From positions 124,001 to 188,000 of the forward strand of contig JADJJZ010000001.1 of NCBI GenBank assembly GCA_016706255.1: a DNA stretch of 64,000 nt, read 5' to 3'. The notes under the pieces were generated by a model that saw nothing but the letters and a program-made list of their open reading frames with translations, was not told the origin of the DNA and did no database searches. The first letter of the stretch is position 1. Every line of letters starts with the position of its first letter. The position numbers and the translations under genes are program-made. This stretch comes from Bacteroidota bacterium (lineage in GTDB: Bacteria; Bacteroidota; Bacteroidia; Chitinophagales; BACL12). Positions 26,388-34,313 of this stretch are shown piece by piece.

Positions 26388-27851
26388 TTAATGTAACGTG
26401 CGATACACTTTAAAATCATTATTTTGGTAAATTAGTTCCAATGTATTGATTTCATTTTCAATATAAGTGGCAATACCTCTGTTGTAATCTGCAGTATGCT
26501 GAATGATATATTGAATTGGATATATTTCAATATTTTGTTTTATGTCTTCTACATCATGGCCATCCGGATAAGGGATAGCCATTTTTTCAGTAAACAATGC
26601 AATAGTTCGAGCCCGCTGACACATAATCAAATCAGTTGATGGAATTTGTTCATTAATAAAATTAAAAAGCCCAATTGCAGTTGCATTATCTGTTCGATTT
26701 TGATGGTAAGATTCTGTTTTTACAGCATAAAATCGAATAAAAATAACCGCTAGTAACATTCCTAATCCGGCTACCACTACAGAGCGCATTTTTTCAATTT
26801 TTATGGCTGAGATACCTGCTGCCAAATAAAAGAGGTATAAGGGCACAACTGGTAAAATATAACGTAATATCTGAAACCCAGGGAAGGTAAATACTACAAA
26901 TAAATATAAAATAGCAAATATTTCATAGATATGAAATTTTCGGGCGCGAAAAATACCATATCCAAACAGTAATAATCCAATACCGGAAATTAAGAAGCTT
27001 AATAAAATCCAAATATTTGAAAAACTAACATCATCACCAGTATTAATTAAATAAACCAGAGAACCACAATTTTCATATACCCGATAAAAAATATCTTTTA
27101 CAGATTGAAGTATAGGAACGCCACTGTAACCACCGGCCACCATTTCAAGATAATTAGAATCTATTGGCAGCAACATCCGTTGTAAAATAATGGGAAGTAT
27201 TGTTGTAGCGGATAATAATAAACCATATTTAAAATTAATTTTCTTAAAGCGATAGGCATAAATTAATACAGCAGGAAATAAAATTAAATCAACAGGGCGA
27301 AATGCATAATTCAGAAATAACAATAACCCGCCAATTAATGCAATTTTTATATGATTGAAGTGCTCCTTTTTTTCGAAGTACCATACGGTAGCTAATAGCA
27401 CAGCCAAGGCCGGAAAATCGGCAATAATATAATCGCGCAATACCCAGATACCGGAACTAAAACCGATAAACGCCACGCACATTATTGCTGCAATGGAATT
27501 AATACGTAAACGCAACCATAAATACATAAATAGCAGGGCGACAATAAAGCTACCTAATACCACAAATTGTAATACCTGTAAATCAATTCCCCAAACGGCT
27601 ACAAAAGGGGTTAGTAAAACGGGGAAACCGGGCGGATACGAAGCCGGTGAGTAAGTAAATGCATCAGGATTATAAATGTAGGAAGTTTGACTATATGGAA
27701 TGCCGCTGGCAATATTATTTGCATGCATTACATATAAAGCAAAATCATCGCTCCAGCTTTGGCCGGGAATTTGAGTAAATATACCATGTACGATAATTAG
27801 TATAAATAAGATACTAAGCACTAAAAATTCTCTGCGCGATGTTAAATGCAT
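26388..27851 (-). CDS. Polytopic membrane protein, probable GT39/PMT-like glycosyltransferase
   Basis: 487 residues with about ten hydrophobic helices, beginning at residue 10. The first periplasmic loop contains SWSDDFALYVMHANNIA, an acidic motif typical of the GT-C glycosyltransferase fold (lipid-phosphate-sugar donors), and YPPGFPVLLTPF is the usual following segment. The C-terminal about 85 residues are soluble and face the periplasm. It probably transfers a sugar from a polyprenyl carrier. The family call is structural pattern recognition; acceptor unknown. It is separated from the upstream dehydrogenase gene by a strong terminator. Confidence 0.72.
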   Translation of the reverse strand: MHLTSRREFLVLSILFILIIVHGIFTQIPGQSWSDDFALYVMHANNIASGIPYSQTSYIYNPDAFTYSPASYPPGFPVLLTPFVAVWGIDLQVLQFVVLGSFIVALLFMYLWLRLRINSIAAIMCVAFIGFSSGIWVLRDYIIADFPALAVLLATVWYFEKKEHFNHIKIALIGGLLLFLNYAFRPVDLILFPAVLIYAYRFKKINFKYGLLLSATTILPIILQRMLLPIDSNYLEMVAGGYSGVPILQSVKDIFYRVYENCGSLVYLINTGDDVSFSNIWILLSFLISGIGLLLFGYGIFRARKFHIYEIFAILYLFVVFTFPGFQILRYILPVVPLYLFYLAAGISAIKIEKMRSVVVAGLGMLLAVIFIRFYAVKTESYHQNRTDNATAIGLFNFINEQIPSTDLIMCQRARTIALFTEKMAIPYPDGHDVEDIKQNIEIYPIQYIIQHTADYNRGIATYIENEINTLELIYQNNDFKVYRTLH

Positions 27852-27871
27852 GGAGTTAAATGTTTCCTAAA

Positions 27872-27910
27872 AATAAAAAAAAATTGCCATTACTTATAGT
27901 AACGGCAATT
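27872..27910 (-). terminator. Strong rho-independent terminator after the acyl-CoA dehydrogenase gene
   Basis: On the minus strand AATTGCCGTTACT and AGTAATGGCAATT form 13 base pairs (one G-T wobble) around an ATA loop, followed by nine T. It lies 46 bp past the dehydrogenase stop and just upstream of the membrane glycosyltransferase start. Confidence 0.93.
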
Positions 27911-27955
27911 GAAGTATTCCTGAACTGAACAGATAAAATTACCTGTACAAATTAT

Positions 27956-29134
27956 TTATTTAAATGCATCTATTCCGGTAACATCAGCGCCGGTAATGAG
28001 TAAATGGATATCATGTGTTCCTTCATAAGTAACAACACTTTCCAGATTCATCATGTGACGCATAATGGAATATTCGCCGGTAATACCCATACCACCAAGC
28101 ATTTGACGTGCTTCACGTGCTACATCTAATGCCATAGCAACGTTGTTACGTTTCGCCATCGAAATTTGTGCAGCTGTTGCTTTATTTTCATTTTTTAATA
28201 CCCCTAATCGCCAAACCAATAATTGTGCTTTGGTAATTTCGGTAATCATTTCAGCTAATTTTTTTTGTTGCAACTGGAAACCGGCAATTGGTTTGCCAAA
28301 TTGTTTACGTTGTTTGGTATAACGTAATGCTGTGTCGTAACAATCCATAGCCGCTCCTAATGCACCCCAGCTAATTCCGTAACGCGCAGTAGATAAACAG
28401 CTTAAAGGTCCACGTAATCCTTTTATTTCTGGAAAAATATTTTCTTTTGGCACTTTCACATTATCAAAAACCAGTTCACCTGTTGCACTGGCTCTTAAAC
28501 TCCATTTGCCATGCGTTTCAGGCGTTGTAAATCCTTCCATTCCGCGTTCAACAATTAAACCGCGAATTTTTCCTTCTTCATCTTTTGCCCAAACCACTGC
28601 AATGTCAGCAAAGGGTGAATTACTAATCCACATTTTTGCGCCGTTCAATAAATAATGATCGCCTTTATCTTTAATATTAGTAATCATACTTCCCGGATCT
28701 GAACCATGGTCGGGCTCTGTTAATCCGAAGCAGCCAATCATTTCTCCACTACCTAATTTTGGTAAATATTTTTTGCGTTGTGCTTCACTGCCGAAAGTAT
28801 AAATCGGATACATCACTAAACTTCCTTGCACACTCACTAATGAGCGAATACCGCTATCGCCTCTTTCTATTTCCTGCATAATTAATCCGTAGGCAATATT
28901 ATCGAGTCCGCCGCCGCCGTATTCAACCGGTATTGTCGGGCCAAAAGCGCCAATTTCTGCCAACCCTTTAATCAGGTGTTTCGGAGTTTCTGCTTTTTGT
29001 GCATATTCTTCAATAATGGGAGAAATTTCCTGCTTTACAAATTGACGAACAGTATCGCGAATCAACTTGTGCTCGGTTGTAAGCAGGTCGTCTAACTGAA
29101 AATAATCTACTCCTTCAAAAAGATCGTTTGGCAT
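27956..29134 (-). CDS. gcdH: Acyl-CoA dehydrogenase, glutaryl-CoA dehydrogenase type
   Basis: An FAD flavoenzyme of 392 residues, cytoplasmic. Human glutaryl-CoA dehydrogenase binds the substrate carboxylate with an Arg in the context RSxxSVQxSLVM, and the same context is present here (Arg97, IRSLVSVQGSLVMYPI). GCFGLTEPDHGSDPGSM is the FAD-binding loop, and the catalytic base is Glu371 in TYEGTHDIH. It should convert glutaryl-CoA to crotonyl-CoA and CO2 in lysine/tryptophan breakdown. The 3-hydroxybutyryl-CoA dehydrogenase at 5122 and the crotonase at 8933 could serve the same route, but they are far away. A TAACTTTG box lies 22 nt upstream. Confidence 0.88.
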   Translation of the reverse strand: MPNDLFEGVDYFQLDDLLTTEHKLIRDTVRQFVKQEISPIIEEYAQKAETPKHLIKGLAEIGAFGPTIPVEYGGGGLDNIAYGLIMQEIERGDSGIRSLVSVQGSLVMYPIYTFGSEAQRKKYLPKLGSGEMIGCFGLTEPDHGSDPGSMITNIKDKGDHYLLNGAKMWISNSPFADIAVVWAKDEEGKIRGLIVERGMEGFTTPETHGKWSLRASATGELVFDNVKVPKENIFPEIKGLRGPLSCLSTARYGISWGALGAAMDCYDTALRYTKQRKQFGKPIAGFQLQQKKLAEMITEITKAQLLVWRLGVLKNENKATAAQISMAKRNNVAMALDVAREARQMLGGMGITGEYSIMRHMMNLESVVTYEGTHDIHLLITGADVTGIDAFK

Positions 29135-29156
29135 ATCGTTAGGTTTAATTTTTGCG

Positions 29157-29164
29157 CAAAGTTA
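29157..29164 (-). promoter_or_regulatory. Bacteroidota -7 promoter box (TAACTTTG)
   Basis: Exact TAnnTTTG match 22 nt upstream of the acyl-CoA dehydrogenase ATG at 29134. Confidence 0.5.
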
Positions 29165-29204
29165 AGGCTTTTGGATGAAGTGAAAATTTGTAATTAAATA
29201 TTCA

Positions 29205-29351
29205 TCATCTTACAAACTTGAAAAACGCCGCCAATTGTGCTTTTGTAGGCAGAACTACATGGTAGCCGAATTGTTCATCTCCCCCATAAAAATACATACT
29301 TTCAATTTTTTCAGGAAGTATTGAAAATAGGTAAAATTCATATGTGAACAC
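29205..29351 (-). pseudogene. Possible gene remnant or micro-ORF, 48 codons
   Basis: On the minus strand an open frame from a GTG at 29351 to a TGA at 29205 reads with natural-looking composition, including YEFYLFSILPEKIESM and YHVVLPTKAQLAAFFKFV. It looks like the C-terminal tail of a larger protein rather than random sequence. It has no ATG at its head and a TAG directly upstream. It overlaps the folB promoter box region. Either a decayed gene end or a small protein; I do not recognise it. Confidence 0.3.
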
Positions 29352-29352
29352 C

Positions 29353-29360
29353 TATTTTTG
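29353..29360 (+). promoter_or_regulatory. Bacteroidota -7 promoter box (TATTTTTG) of folB
   Basis: Exact TAnnTTTG match 12 nt upstream of the folB ATG at 29373. Confidence 0.5.
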
Positions 29361-29372
29361 TGAAAAAAACTG

Positions 29373-29741
29373 ATGGCAAAAATTATTTTGGAGGGGATGT
29401 TATTTAAGAGTTATATCGGGGTTCACGATTTTGAACAGGCACATGGTAATCGTTTTGAAGTGTTGCTGGAGGTAGATAGTAATGCAATAACGAGCAAAAA
29501 TGATAGTATTAACGCTACCATTGATTACAGTAAACTATACCGAATTTGTGCTGATGTAATGCAGGAGCGCCATCATATTATTGAAACAGCTGCAGAACAT
29601 ATTATTGACCACGTAAGAAATTTAATTGGTGCTGATGGAAGCATTTTAGTCCGCATTTGTAAAATCAATCCTCCCCTTGGTGGCGATGTAAAAAAGGTTT
29701 GTATAGAAATAAAAAATGCCGGGAACGAAAATATAAATTAG
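29373..29741 (+). CDS. folB: Dihydroneopterin aldolase
   Basis: Cleaves 7,8-dihydroneopterin to 6-hydroxymethyl-dihydropterin and glycolaldehyde in folate synthesis. The 122-residue protein (normal length) begins MAKIILEGMLFKSYIGVHDFE, except that only IGVHDFE with Glu21 is diagnostic. DYSKLYRI, TAAEHIIDHV and the catalytic Lys97 in RICKINPPLGG follow. It is monocistronic, ending 37 bp before tRNA-Cys. The same transcript may continue into the tRNA, since the terminator lies after the tRNA. Confidence 0.94.
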   Translation: MAKIILEGMLFKSYIGVHDFEQAHGNRFEVLLEVDSNAITSKNDSINATIDYSKLYRICADVMQERHHIIETAAEHIIDHVRNLIGADGSILVRICKINPPLGGDVKKVCIEIKNAGNENIN

Positions 29742-29778
29742 TGAGTTATGCAATAAGTTTATAAATTTGCGCCTCAAT

Positions 29779-29849
29779 GGTCGGATGGCCGAGTGGCTAG
29801 GCAAGGCTCTGCAAAAGCTTCTACAGCGGTTCGAATCCGCTTCCGACCT
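29779..29849 (+). tRNA. tRNA-Cys (anticodon GCA)
   Basis: 71 nt cloverleaf. Acceptor stem GGTCGGA/TCCGACC (7 of 7), anticodon stem AGGCT/AGCTT with loop CTGCAAA (anticodon GCA at loop positions 3-5), T arm AGCGG-TTCGAAT-CCGCT, short variable loop CTAC, discriminator T as expected for tRNA-Cys. CCA is not encoded. Confidence 0.97.
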
Positions 29850-29853
29850 CAAC

Positions 29854-29882
29854 TCCGCATTATTTTAGTGCGGATTTTTTTT
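29854..29882 (+). terminator. Rho-independent terminator after tRNA-Cys
   Basis: TCCGCA and TGCGGA pair around a TTATTTTAG loop and are followed by eight T. It starts 5 nt after the tRNA 3' end. Confidence 0.92.
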
Positions 29883-29920
29883 GCCCGAAAATCCTGATTT
29901 TAGGTAATTGCTTCCCTGAA

Positions 29921-30541
29921 TTATTCTTTAGGTTTTATTTGTGCACCCTCAGGAACAGCAGCAGCATCGCGCACACAGCGGCACATCATTCCGTAATTTT
30001 TCGAAAAATAATTGGTGTAAACCAAAGGCAATTTCTGGCGAATAAAATAATATACCCAGGCTGTTGACGGACTATTTTCATCTGCAGTCCAATAGCTGGC
30101 CTGAACATCTGAATCACTATATCTTCCGTTTACATTTGGCGGATATCCGAATTTTATCAAAAATCCCAAACTGTCGCTAAATGCTAACGGGTAGCCGGCC
30201 TTTCTATCTCCCCCTAACCAACTAACCAGGGTATCCCATTCCGGTTTCGTAGGGAGATGCCAGCCGTTTGGGCATGCTACTTTTGCTTCATCCCAACTAT
30301 ACATTCTCCCAAATTCCTGACAATTCGACGATTTATTATCATAACACCAGCTATCACCTGTTTTATGGCGCAGGTTTTCACCCATCCAGGCAACGCCATT
30401 TATTTCAAAAGCCATATAGGTTTTACCGTCACGGCTGTCTTTAAAACTGAAAATGGTGTCTGCCTTTACGTTGATTGCCTCAGTCTGGCAAAAAACAGCA
30501 CCGCATGTGAGTAAACAGAAAACAACGATCAACGATTTCAT
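29921..30541 (-). CDS. Exported FISUMP-domain protein
   Basis: 206 residues. A signal peptide to about residue 20 (VFCQ) is followed by one FISUMP (Fibrobacter succinogenes major paralogous) domain: KDSRDGKTYMAFEINGVAWM, ENLRHKTGDSWCY, GRMYSWDEAKVACPNGWHLP, then YWTADE and the final MMCRCVRD. The domain is a C-type-lectin-like fold of unknown role that is common on Bacteroidota surface proteins. Conserved cysteines in CYDNKSSNC and the tail suggest disulfides. It is divergent from mqnB. No T9SS domain is present, so it is probably periplasmic. Confidence 0.82.
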   Translation of the reverse strand: MKSLIVVFCLLTCGAVFCQTEAINVKADTIFSFKDSRDGKTYMAFEINGVAWMGENLRHKTGDSWCYDNKSSNCQEFGRMYSWDEAKVACPNGWHLPTKPEWDTLVSWLGGDRKAGYPLAFSDSLGFLIKFGYPPNVNGRYSDSDVQASYWTADENSPSTAWVYYFIRQKLPLVYTNYFSKNYGMMCRCVRDAAAVPEGAQIKPKE

Positions 30542-30636
30542 ATTATGGGCTTATATCCCCAAAGTTCGTAAAAATTTTGGTGGGGTTTTTAAATGAATAC
30601 TAATTCGGCGTAAATTTTTGCCCTTACCTTAGCAGC

Positions 30637-31314
30637 ATGAAATTGCTTTTGACTGCCGCCACCCGAAATGAAATTGCACCATTATTGGGTGATGTGCACT
30701 GTGCAGTGGGTCAGATTGTGGAAGTAAACATGGAATCCGGAAAATCGATTTCCGTTTTAATTACCGGCGTTGGAAGTGCTGCCATGATATTTCAATTGAC
30801 CCGTTTATTGGCTGTTACCCGCTACGATTTGGTAGTTCAGGCCGGGATTGCCGGTGCTTTTGACAGAAATCTTGAATTAGGCTCGGTAGTGCAGATTACT
30901 AGCGATCGCTTTGCGCAAACCGGCGCAGAGGATGGTGCAGAATTTATGGATATTTTTGAGATGGGTTTGGCTGATGCCAATACTTATCCTTTTAAAAATG
31001 GGTGGCTGCAACCGTTACCACCAAAAAACAGCAATCCACTCGCTATAAAACAGGTAAACGGTATTAGTGTTGAAACCGTACATGGACATGTTCCGCATAT
31101 TGAACGCATTATTGAAAAATATCATCCTGAAATAGAAAGTATGGAAGGTGCATCATTTTTTTATACCTGCATGCAAATGCATATCGACTGTTTGCAAATT
31201 CGTTCCATTTCTAATTATGTAGAAAAAAGAAATAAATTGAACTGGAATATTCCGCTCGCTGTTGAACAACTTAACAAACACCTTAAAGACCTTCTTAACG
31301 ACATTATTTCATGA
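30637..31314 (+). CDS. mqnB: Futalosine hydrolase
   Basis: Removes hypoxanthine from futalosine in the futalosine route to menaquinone. The 225-residue protein belongs to the nucleoside phosphorylase-like fold: LLTAATRNEIAPLL at the N-terminus, VLITGVGSAAM, VVQAGIAGAFD, SMEGASFFY (with the Met-Glu that contacts the nucleoside) and IRSISNYVEKRN. Its stop overlaps the start of mqnD by 4 bp (ATGA). With MqnD next door the assignment is secure over a general MTA/SAH nucleosidase. Confidence 0.94.
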   Translation: MKLLLTAATRNEIAPLLGDVHCAVGQIVEVNMESGKSISVLITGVGSAAMIFQLTRLLAVTRYDLVVQAGIAGAFDRNLELGSVVQITSDRFAQTGAEDGAEFMDIFEMGLADANTYPFKNGWLQPLPPKNSNPLAIKQVNGISVETVHGHVPHIERIIEKYHPEIESMEGASFFYTCMQMHIDCLQIRSISNYVEKRNKLNWNIPLAVEQLNKHLKDLLNDIIS

Positions 31315-32141
31315 AATTAACTTTAGCTTATTCGCCCTGCCCTAACGATACCTTTATTTTTGATGCATTAGCACACCAAAAAATTGATACGGAAGGATTA
31401 ACATTTGAAATTATTCATGATGATGTTGAATCGTTAAACAGAAATGCACTGGAAGGCAATTATGATATTACAAAATTAAGTTATCATGCGTATGCTTATG
31501 TAAGTGCAAATTATCAGTTATTAACCGCAGGTTCCGCCTTGGGTCGTGGTTGTGGGCCGTTAATGATTTCGAAAGATGATATTCCACGTTCGAAAATTGA
31601 ATTTTGTTTAATTGGCATTCCCGGTAAATTAACCACTGCTAATTTTTTATTGTCGATGGCATTTCCTGAAGCTGCCACAAAAAAGGAAATGGTATTTAAT
31701 ACGATTGAAGATGGCTTATTAAATGAAGCAATAGATATCGGATTAATTATACATGAAAACCGATTTACTTATTTGCATAAAGGATTAAAAAAAATAATTG
31801 ACCTTGGTGAATGGTGGGAACAAAAATATCAGTTACCCATTCCTTTAGGTGGTATTGTTACACGTCGTGATTTTGATCAGGACTTAAAATCAAAAATAAA
31901 CCGCGTGCTGAAACGCAGTGTGGAGTATGCTTTGGCGAATCCTGCACAAACAATGGATTACGTACGCGCACATGCTCAGGAAATGGAAGAAGCTGTAATG
32001 CAACAACATATTCATTTATATGTAAACGATTTTAGTGTTGATTTAGGTGAAGAAGGCAAAGCTGCTATTGAAGCCTTGTATGCCGTTGCCGGAGATAAAA
32101 AAATAATTCCGAATATGTATTATCCCATTTTTGTGGAATAA
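31311..32141 (+). CDS. mqnD: 1,4-dihydroxy-6-naphthoate synthase
   Basis: Converts cyclic dehypoxanthinyl futalosine to 1,4-dihydroxy-6-naphthoate, downstream of MqnB in menaquinone synthesis. The 276-residue protein has the periplasmic-binding-protein fold without a signal peptide: AYSPCPNDTFIFDAL, KLSYHAYAYV, GSALGRGCGPLM, IPGKLTTANFLL and the active-site EWWEQKYQLPIPLGGI. It is translationally coupled to mqnB. The other mqn genes are not in this window. Confidence 0.95.
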   Translation: MKLTLAYSPCPNDTFIFDALAHQKIDTEGLTFEIIHDDVESLNRNALEGNYDITKLSYHAYAYVSANYQLLTAGSALGRGCGPLMISKDDIPRSKIEFCLIGIPGKLTTANFLLSMAFPEAATKKEMVFNTIEDGLLNEAIDIGLIIHENRFTYLHKGLKKIIDLGEWWEQKYQLPIPLGGIVTRRDFDQDLKSKINRVLKRSVEYALANPAQTMDYVRAHAQEMEEAVMQQHIHLYVNDFSVDLGEEGKAAIEALYAVAGDKKIIPNMYYPIFVE

Positions 32142-32142
32142 A

Positions 32143-32751
32143 TTAAATTAACGCTGCATAATATTGCATTAAGGTATTATAAGCAACATCTAAATTTTCA
32201 CCAAACGTAAAAATACCTTCTGCATGCCCTGCTGTAATGATAAGTTTTTGCGCCTGTTGCGTTAAAATTTCACCAACCATATTTTCCATTGCTGCTGCCA
32301 TTTCTACTGTTCCGTAGGCAATATCTTCAGGTATAGTAGCTTCAATATTTTTGAGTTTTTCCCAAAGGGCAAGATGATGCACATGAATTACTGCATTAAT
32401 TTCGGCATCTGCAGCATAAATTGCCGCATGTGTCATAGCCTCTGATGAGGCAGCAACGGGACCTGCACAATACAAGGAATTTGTTTTACGATCAACAATA
32501 TTCACCTGACTAAAATGCATATCATTAGCAATTTTAATTTGGCCGGTTTGCGTTCCGGATATGATGAAAACGTTACCTGACACCCGACTGCTGATATTGC
32601 CAAACCCAATTTGATAAGGATAAACACCTATTAAACCTAGTTCAACTAATTTATTGCGGTAAGTAAGTAATCCTTCAGGTAATACAAGTGGCTCAGTTGT
32701 TTCGAGCCAATTCATTTTATATTTTACATAGCCATCGTCGTGGGTATTCAT
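32143..32751 (-). CDS. Class II aldolase/adducin-family protein
   Basis: 202 residues with the zinc-aldolase landmarks GFGNISSRV (49-57), ISGTQTG, the catalytic Glu104 in ASSEAMTHAAIY, the metal ligands His123 and His125 in VIHVHHLALW, and a third His175 in AGHAEGIF. The near neighbour mtnA suggests it acts on a 5-(methylthio)ribulose- or 5-deoxyribulose-1-phosphate, as MtnB dehydratase or as the aldolase of the 5-deoxyribose/methylthioribose shunt. Fuculose-type specificity cannot be excluded. A small lipoprotein gene on the opposite strand separates it from mtnA, so the two are not one simple operon. Confidence 0.82.
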   Translation of the reverse strand: MNTHDDGYVKYKMNWLETTEPLVLPEGLLTYRNKLVELGLIGVYPYQIGFGNISSRVSGNVFIISGTQTGQIKIANDMHFSQVNIVDRKTNSLYCAGPVAASSEAMTHAAIYAADAEINAVIHVHHLALWEKLKNIEATIPEDIAYGTVEMAAAMENMVGEILTQQAQKLIITAGHAEGIFTFGENLDVAYNTLMQYYAALI

Positions 32752-32904
32752 GATGCAAATGTATCGGATTTAATTCATCCTTGTTTTTAGGTGCTTTAGG
32801 TTAATAATTGGTTTGCCTGACGAAAAAATGACCACGCAACATACCCTTGATGTGGTTTTTAGCGTTAGAATTGGTAGATTTGTAAACATAATCAGATGCC
32901 GGCT

Positions 32905-33207
32905 ATGAAAAATAAAATCCTGACAATCGTTGTTATCATTGTGATGGTAATTGGTTGTAACACCGTGGCTGCTCCGGATGGCATTGATACTACACACGGA
33001 ATATTGAAAGATTATACCGGGTTGGATGGTTGTGGATGGGTGATTGAACTGGCAGATGGCACTAAACTCGAGCCAACCAATTTAAATGAATTTGAACTTA
33101 CTCCTACGGATGGTTTACCAATTGATTTTACTTACACCCAATTTGAAGGCGGCAGCATTTGCATGGTTGGCCAGGTAGTTAAAATTGATATGATAATTTC
33201 ACGCTAA
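32905..33207 (+). CDS. Small lipoprotein of unknown function
   Basis: 100 residues from the ATG at 32905; an ATG 9 nt upstream is possible. The lipobox VIGC sets the lipidated Cys at about residue 18. The mature part of about 80 residues (GILKDYTGLDGCGWVIELAD, PIDFTYTQFEGGSICMVGQ) looks like one small beta-barrel domain with two Cys that may pair. No function is recognised. It sits on the opposite strand between the aldolase and mtnA, its stop abutting the mtnA stop. Confidence 0.72.
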   Translation: MKNKILTIVVIIVMVIGCNTVAAPDGIDTTHGILKDYTGLDGCGWVIELADGTKLEPTNLNEFELTPTDGLPIDFTYTQFEGGSICMVGQVVKIDMIISR

Positions 33208-34311
33208 TTACTTTCCTGGAAACAAATCGATTATGCCTACTTCAGTTGCGGGACAAAGGCCACGTTCAGTAATCAATCCGGTTACATATTTGGAAGGTGT
33301 GATATCAAAAGCATAATTAATTGCCGGTGTAGATTCGGGAGCAATGAGCACATTTTTTATTTTTCCTTCACTTAATCCCTGCACATATTTTACTTCATCC
33401 GGATTTCTGGTTTCAATAATTAATTCTTTAAATGCATTGCGCATAGAAAAATCGATACTGGAAGATGGTGCTGCAACATAAAACGGAATTTGATTATCGA
33501 AAGCAGCAAGCGCCTTTAAATAAGTACCGATTTTATTTGCAACATCACCGGTTCGTGATGTGCGGTCGGTGCCAACTAATACAATATCCACCATATTATT
33601 TTGTAATAAATGGCCGGCAGTATTATCTGCAATTAACGTATGCGGAATATTATTTTCCACAAATTCCCATGCAGTAAGTTGTGCGCCCTGATTGCGGGGA
33701 CGTGTTTCGCTTACGTAAACGTGTACAGGAATACCTAATTCTGCAGCTTTATAAATTGGCGCTGTTGCAGTACCGCGGTCAACTGTGGCCAGCCAGCCTG
33801 CATTACAATGTGTTAGAATATTTACCGGTGCGCCATTTTTATTAGCTGCAATATTTTTTAATAATTCAACACCATGTTCACCAATTTCAGTATTGGTTTT
33901 GATATCATCTTGTGTAATCCATTGAGCTCTTGTTTTAGCATACCATTTTGATTCAATAATAGAATCGTTGCCGGTAATTGCTTTCAACATTTCATCTAAT
34001 GCCCATTTTAAATTAACTGCTGTTGGTCTGGTTTTAAGCAGACGGCCATAACATTCTTCAAAAAAGAAATCGCGCGCACAACTTGCGGGCACTTCAACAG
34101 TTGCAAGATACATTCCCCATGCTGCAGCGGCACCAATAAGCGGTGCACCTCTAACCCACATATCTTTTATGGCTATACAAACATCATCAACAGTTTTTAA
34201 ATCGGCAATAACAAATTGATGCGGAAGCCAGCGCTGGTCAATAATTTGCACGATATTTTCGTTATCGGGATGTAACCAGATTGTTTGATAATGTTTACCT
34301 TTAATGTTCAT
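33208..34311 (-). CDS. mtnA: S-methyl-5-thioribose-1-phosphate isomerase
   Basis: Isomerises 5-methylthioribose-1-phosphate (or 5-deoxyribose-1-phosphate) to the ribulose form in thiomethyl-sugar salvage. The 367-residue protein has the eIF2B-like fold: IIDQRWLPHQF, VRGAPLIGAAAAWG, the catalytic Cys in THCNAGWLATVDRGTA, VSETRPRNQGAQLTAWE and the general-acid Asp in VGTDRTSRTGDVANKIGTY. The ATG is separated by only 2 bp from the ATG of the divergent gene at 34314, so its promoter must lie inside that gene. Confidence 0.95.
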   Translation of the reverse strand: MNIKGKHYQTIWLHPDNENIVQIIDQRWLPHQFVIADLKTVDDVCIAIKDMWVRGAPLIGAAAAWGMYLATVEVPASCARDFFFEECYGRLLKTRPTAVNLKWALDEMLKAITGNDSIIESKWYAKTRAQWITQDDIKTNTEIGEHGVELLKNIAANKNGAPVNILTHCNAGWLATVDRGTATAPIYKAAELGIPVHVYVSETRPRNQGAQLTAWEFVENNIPHTLIADNTAGHLLQNNMVDIVLVGTDRTSRTGDVANKIGTYLKALAAFDNQIPFYVAAPSSSIDFSMRNAFKELIIETRNPDEVKYVQGLSEGKIKNVLIAPESTPAINYAFDITPSKYVTGLITERGLCPATEVGIIDLFPGK

Positions 34312-34313
34312 TT

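Noticed and set aside
29646..29852. 68-codon minus-strand ORF.
   Set aside because: It overlaps the tRNA-Cys gene and the end of folB in antisense; coding is not credible.
32143..32751. L-fuculose-phosphate aldolase.
   Set aside because: Only the general class II aldolase residues are visible. The proximity to mtnA favours a thiomethyl- or deoxy-sugar role, so I left the specificity open.
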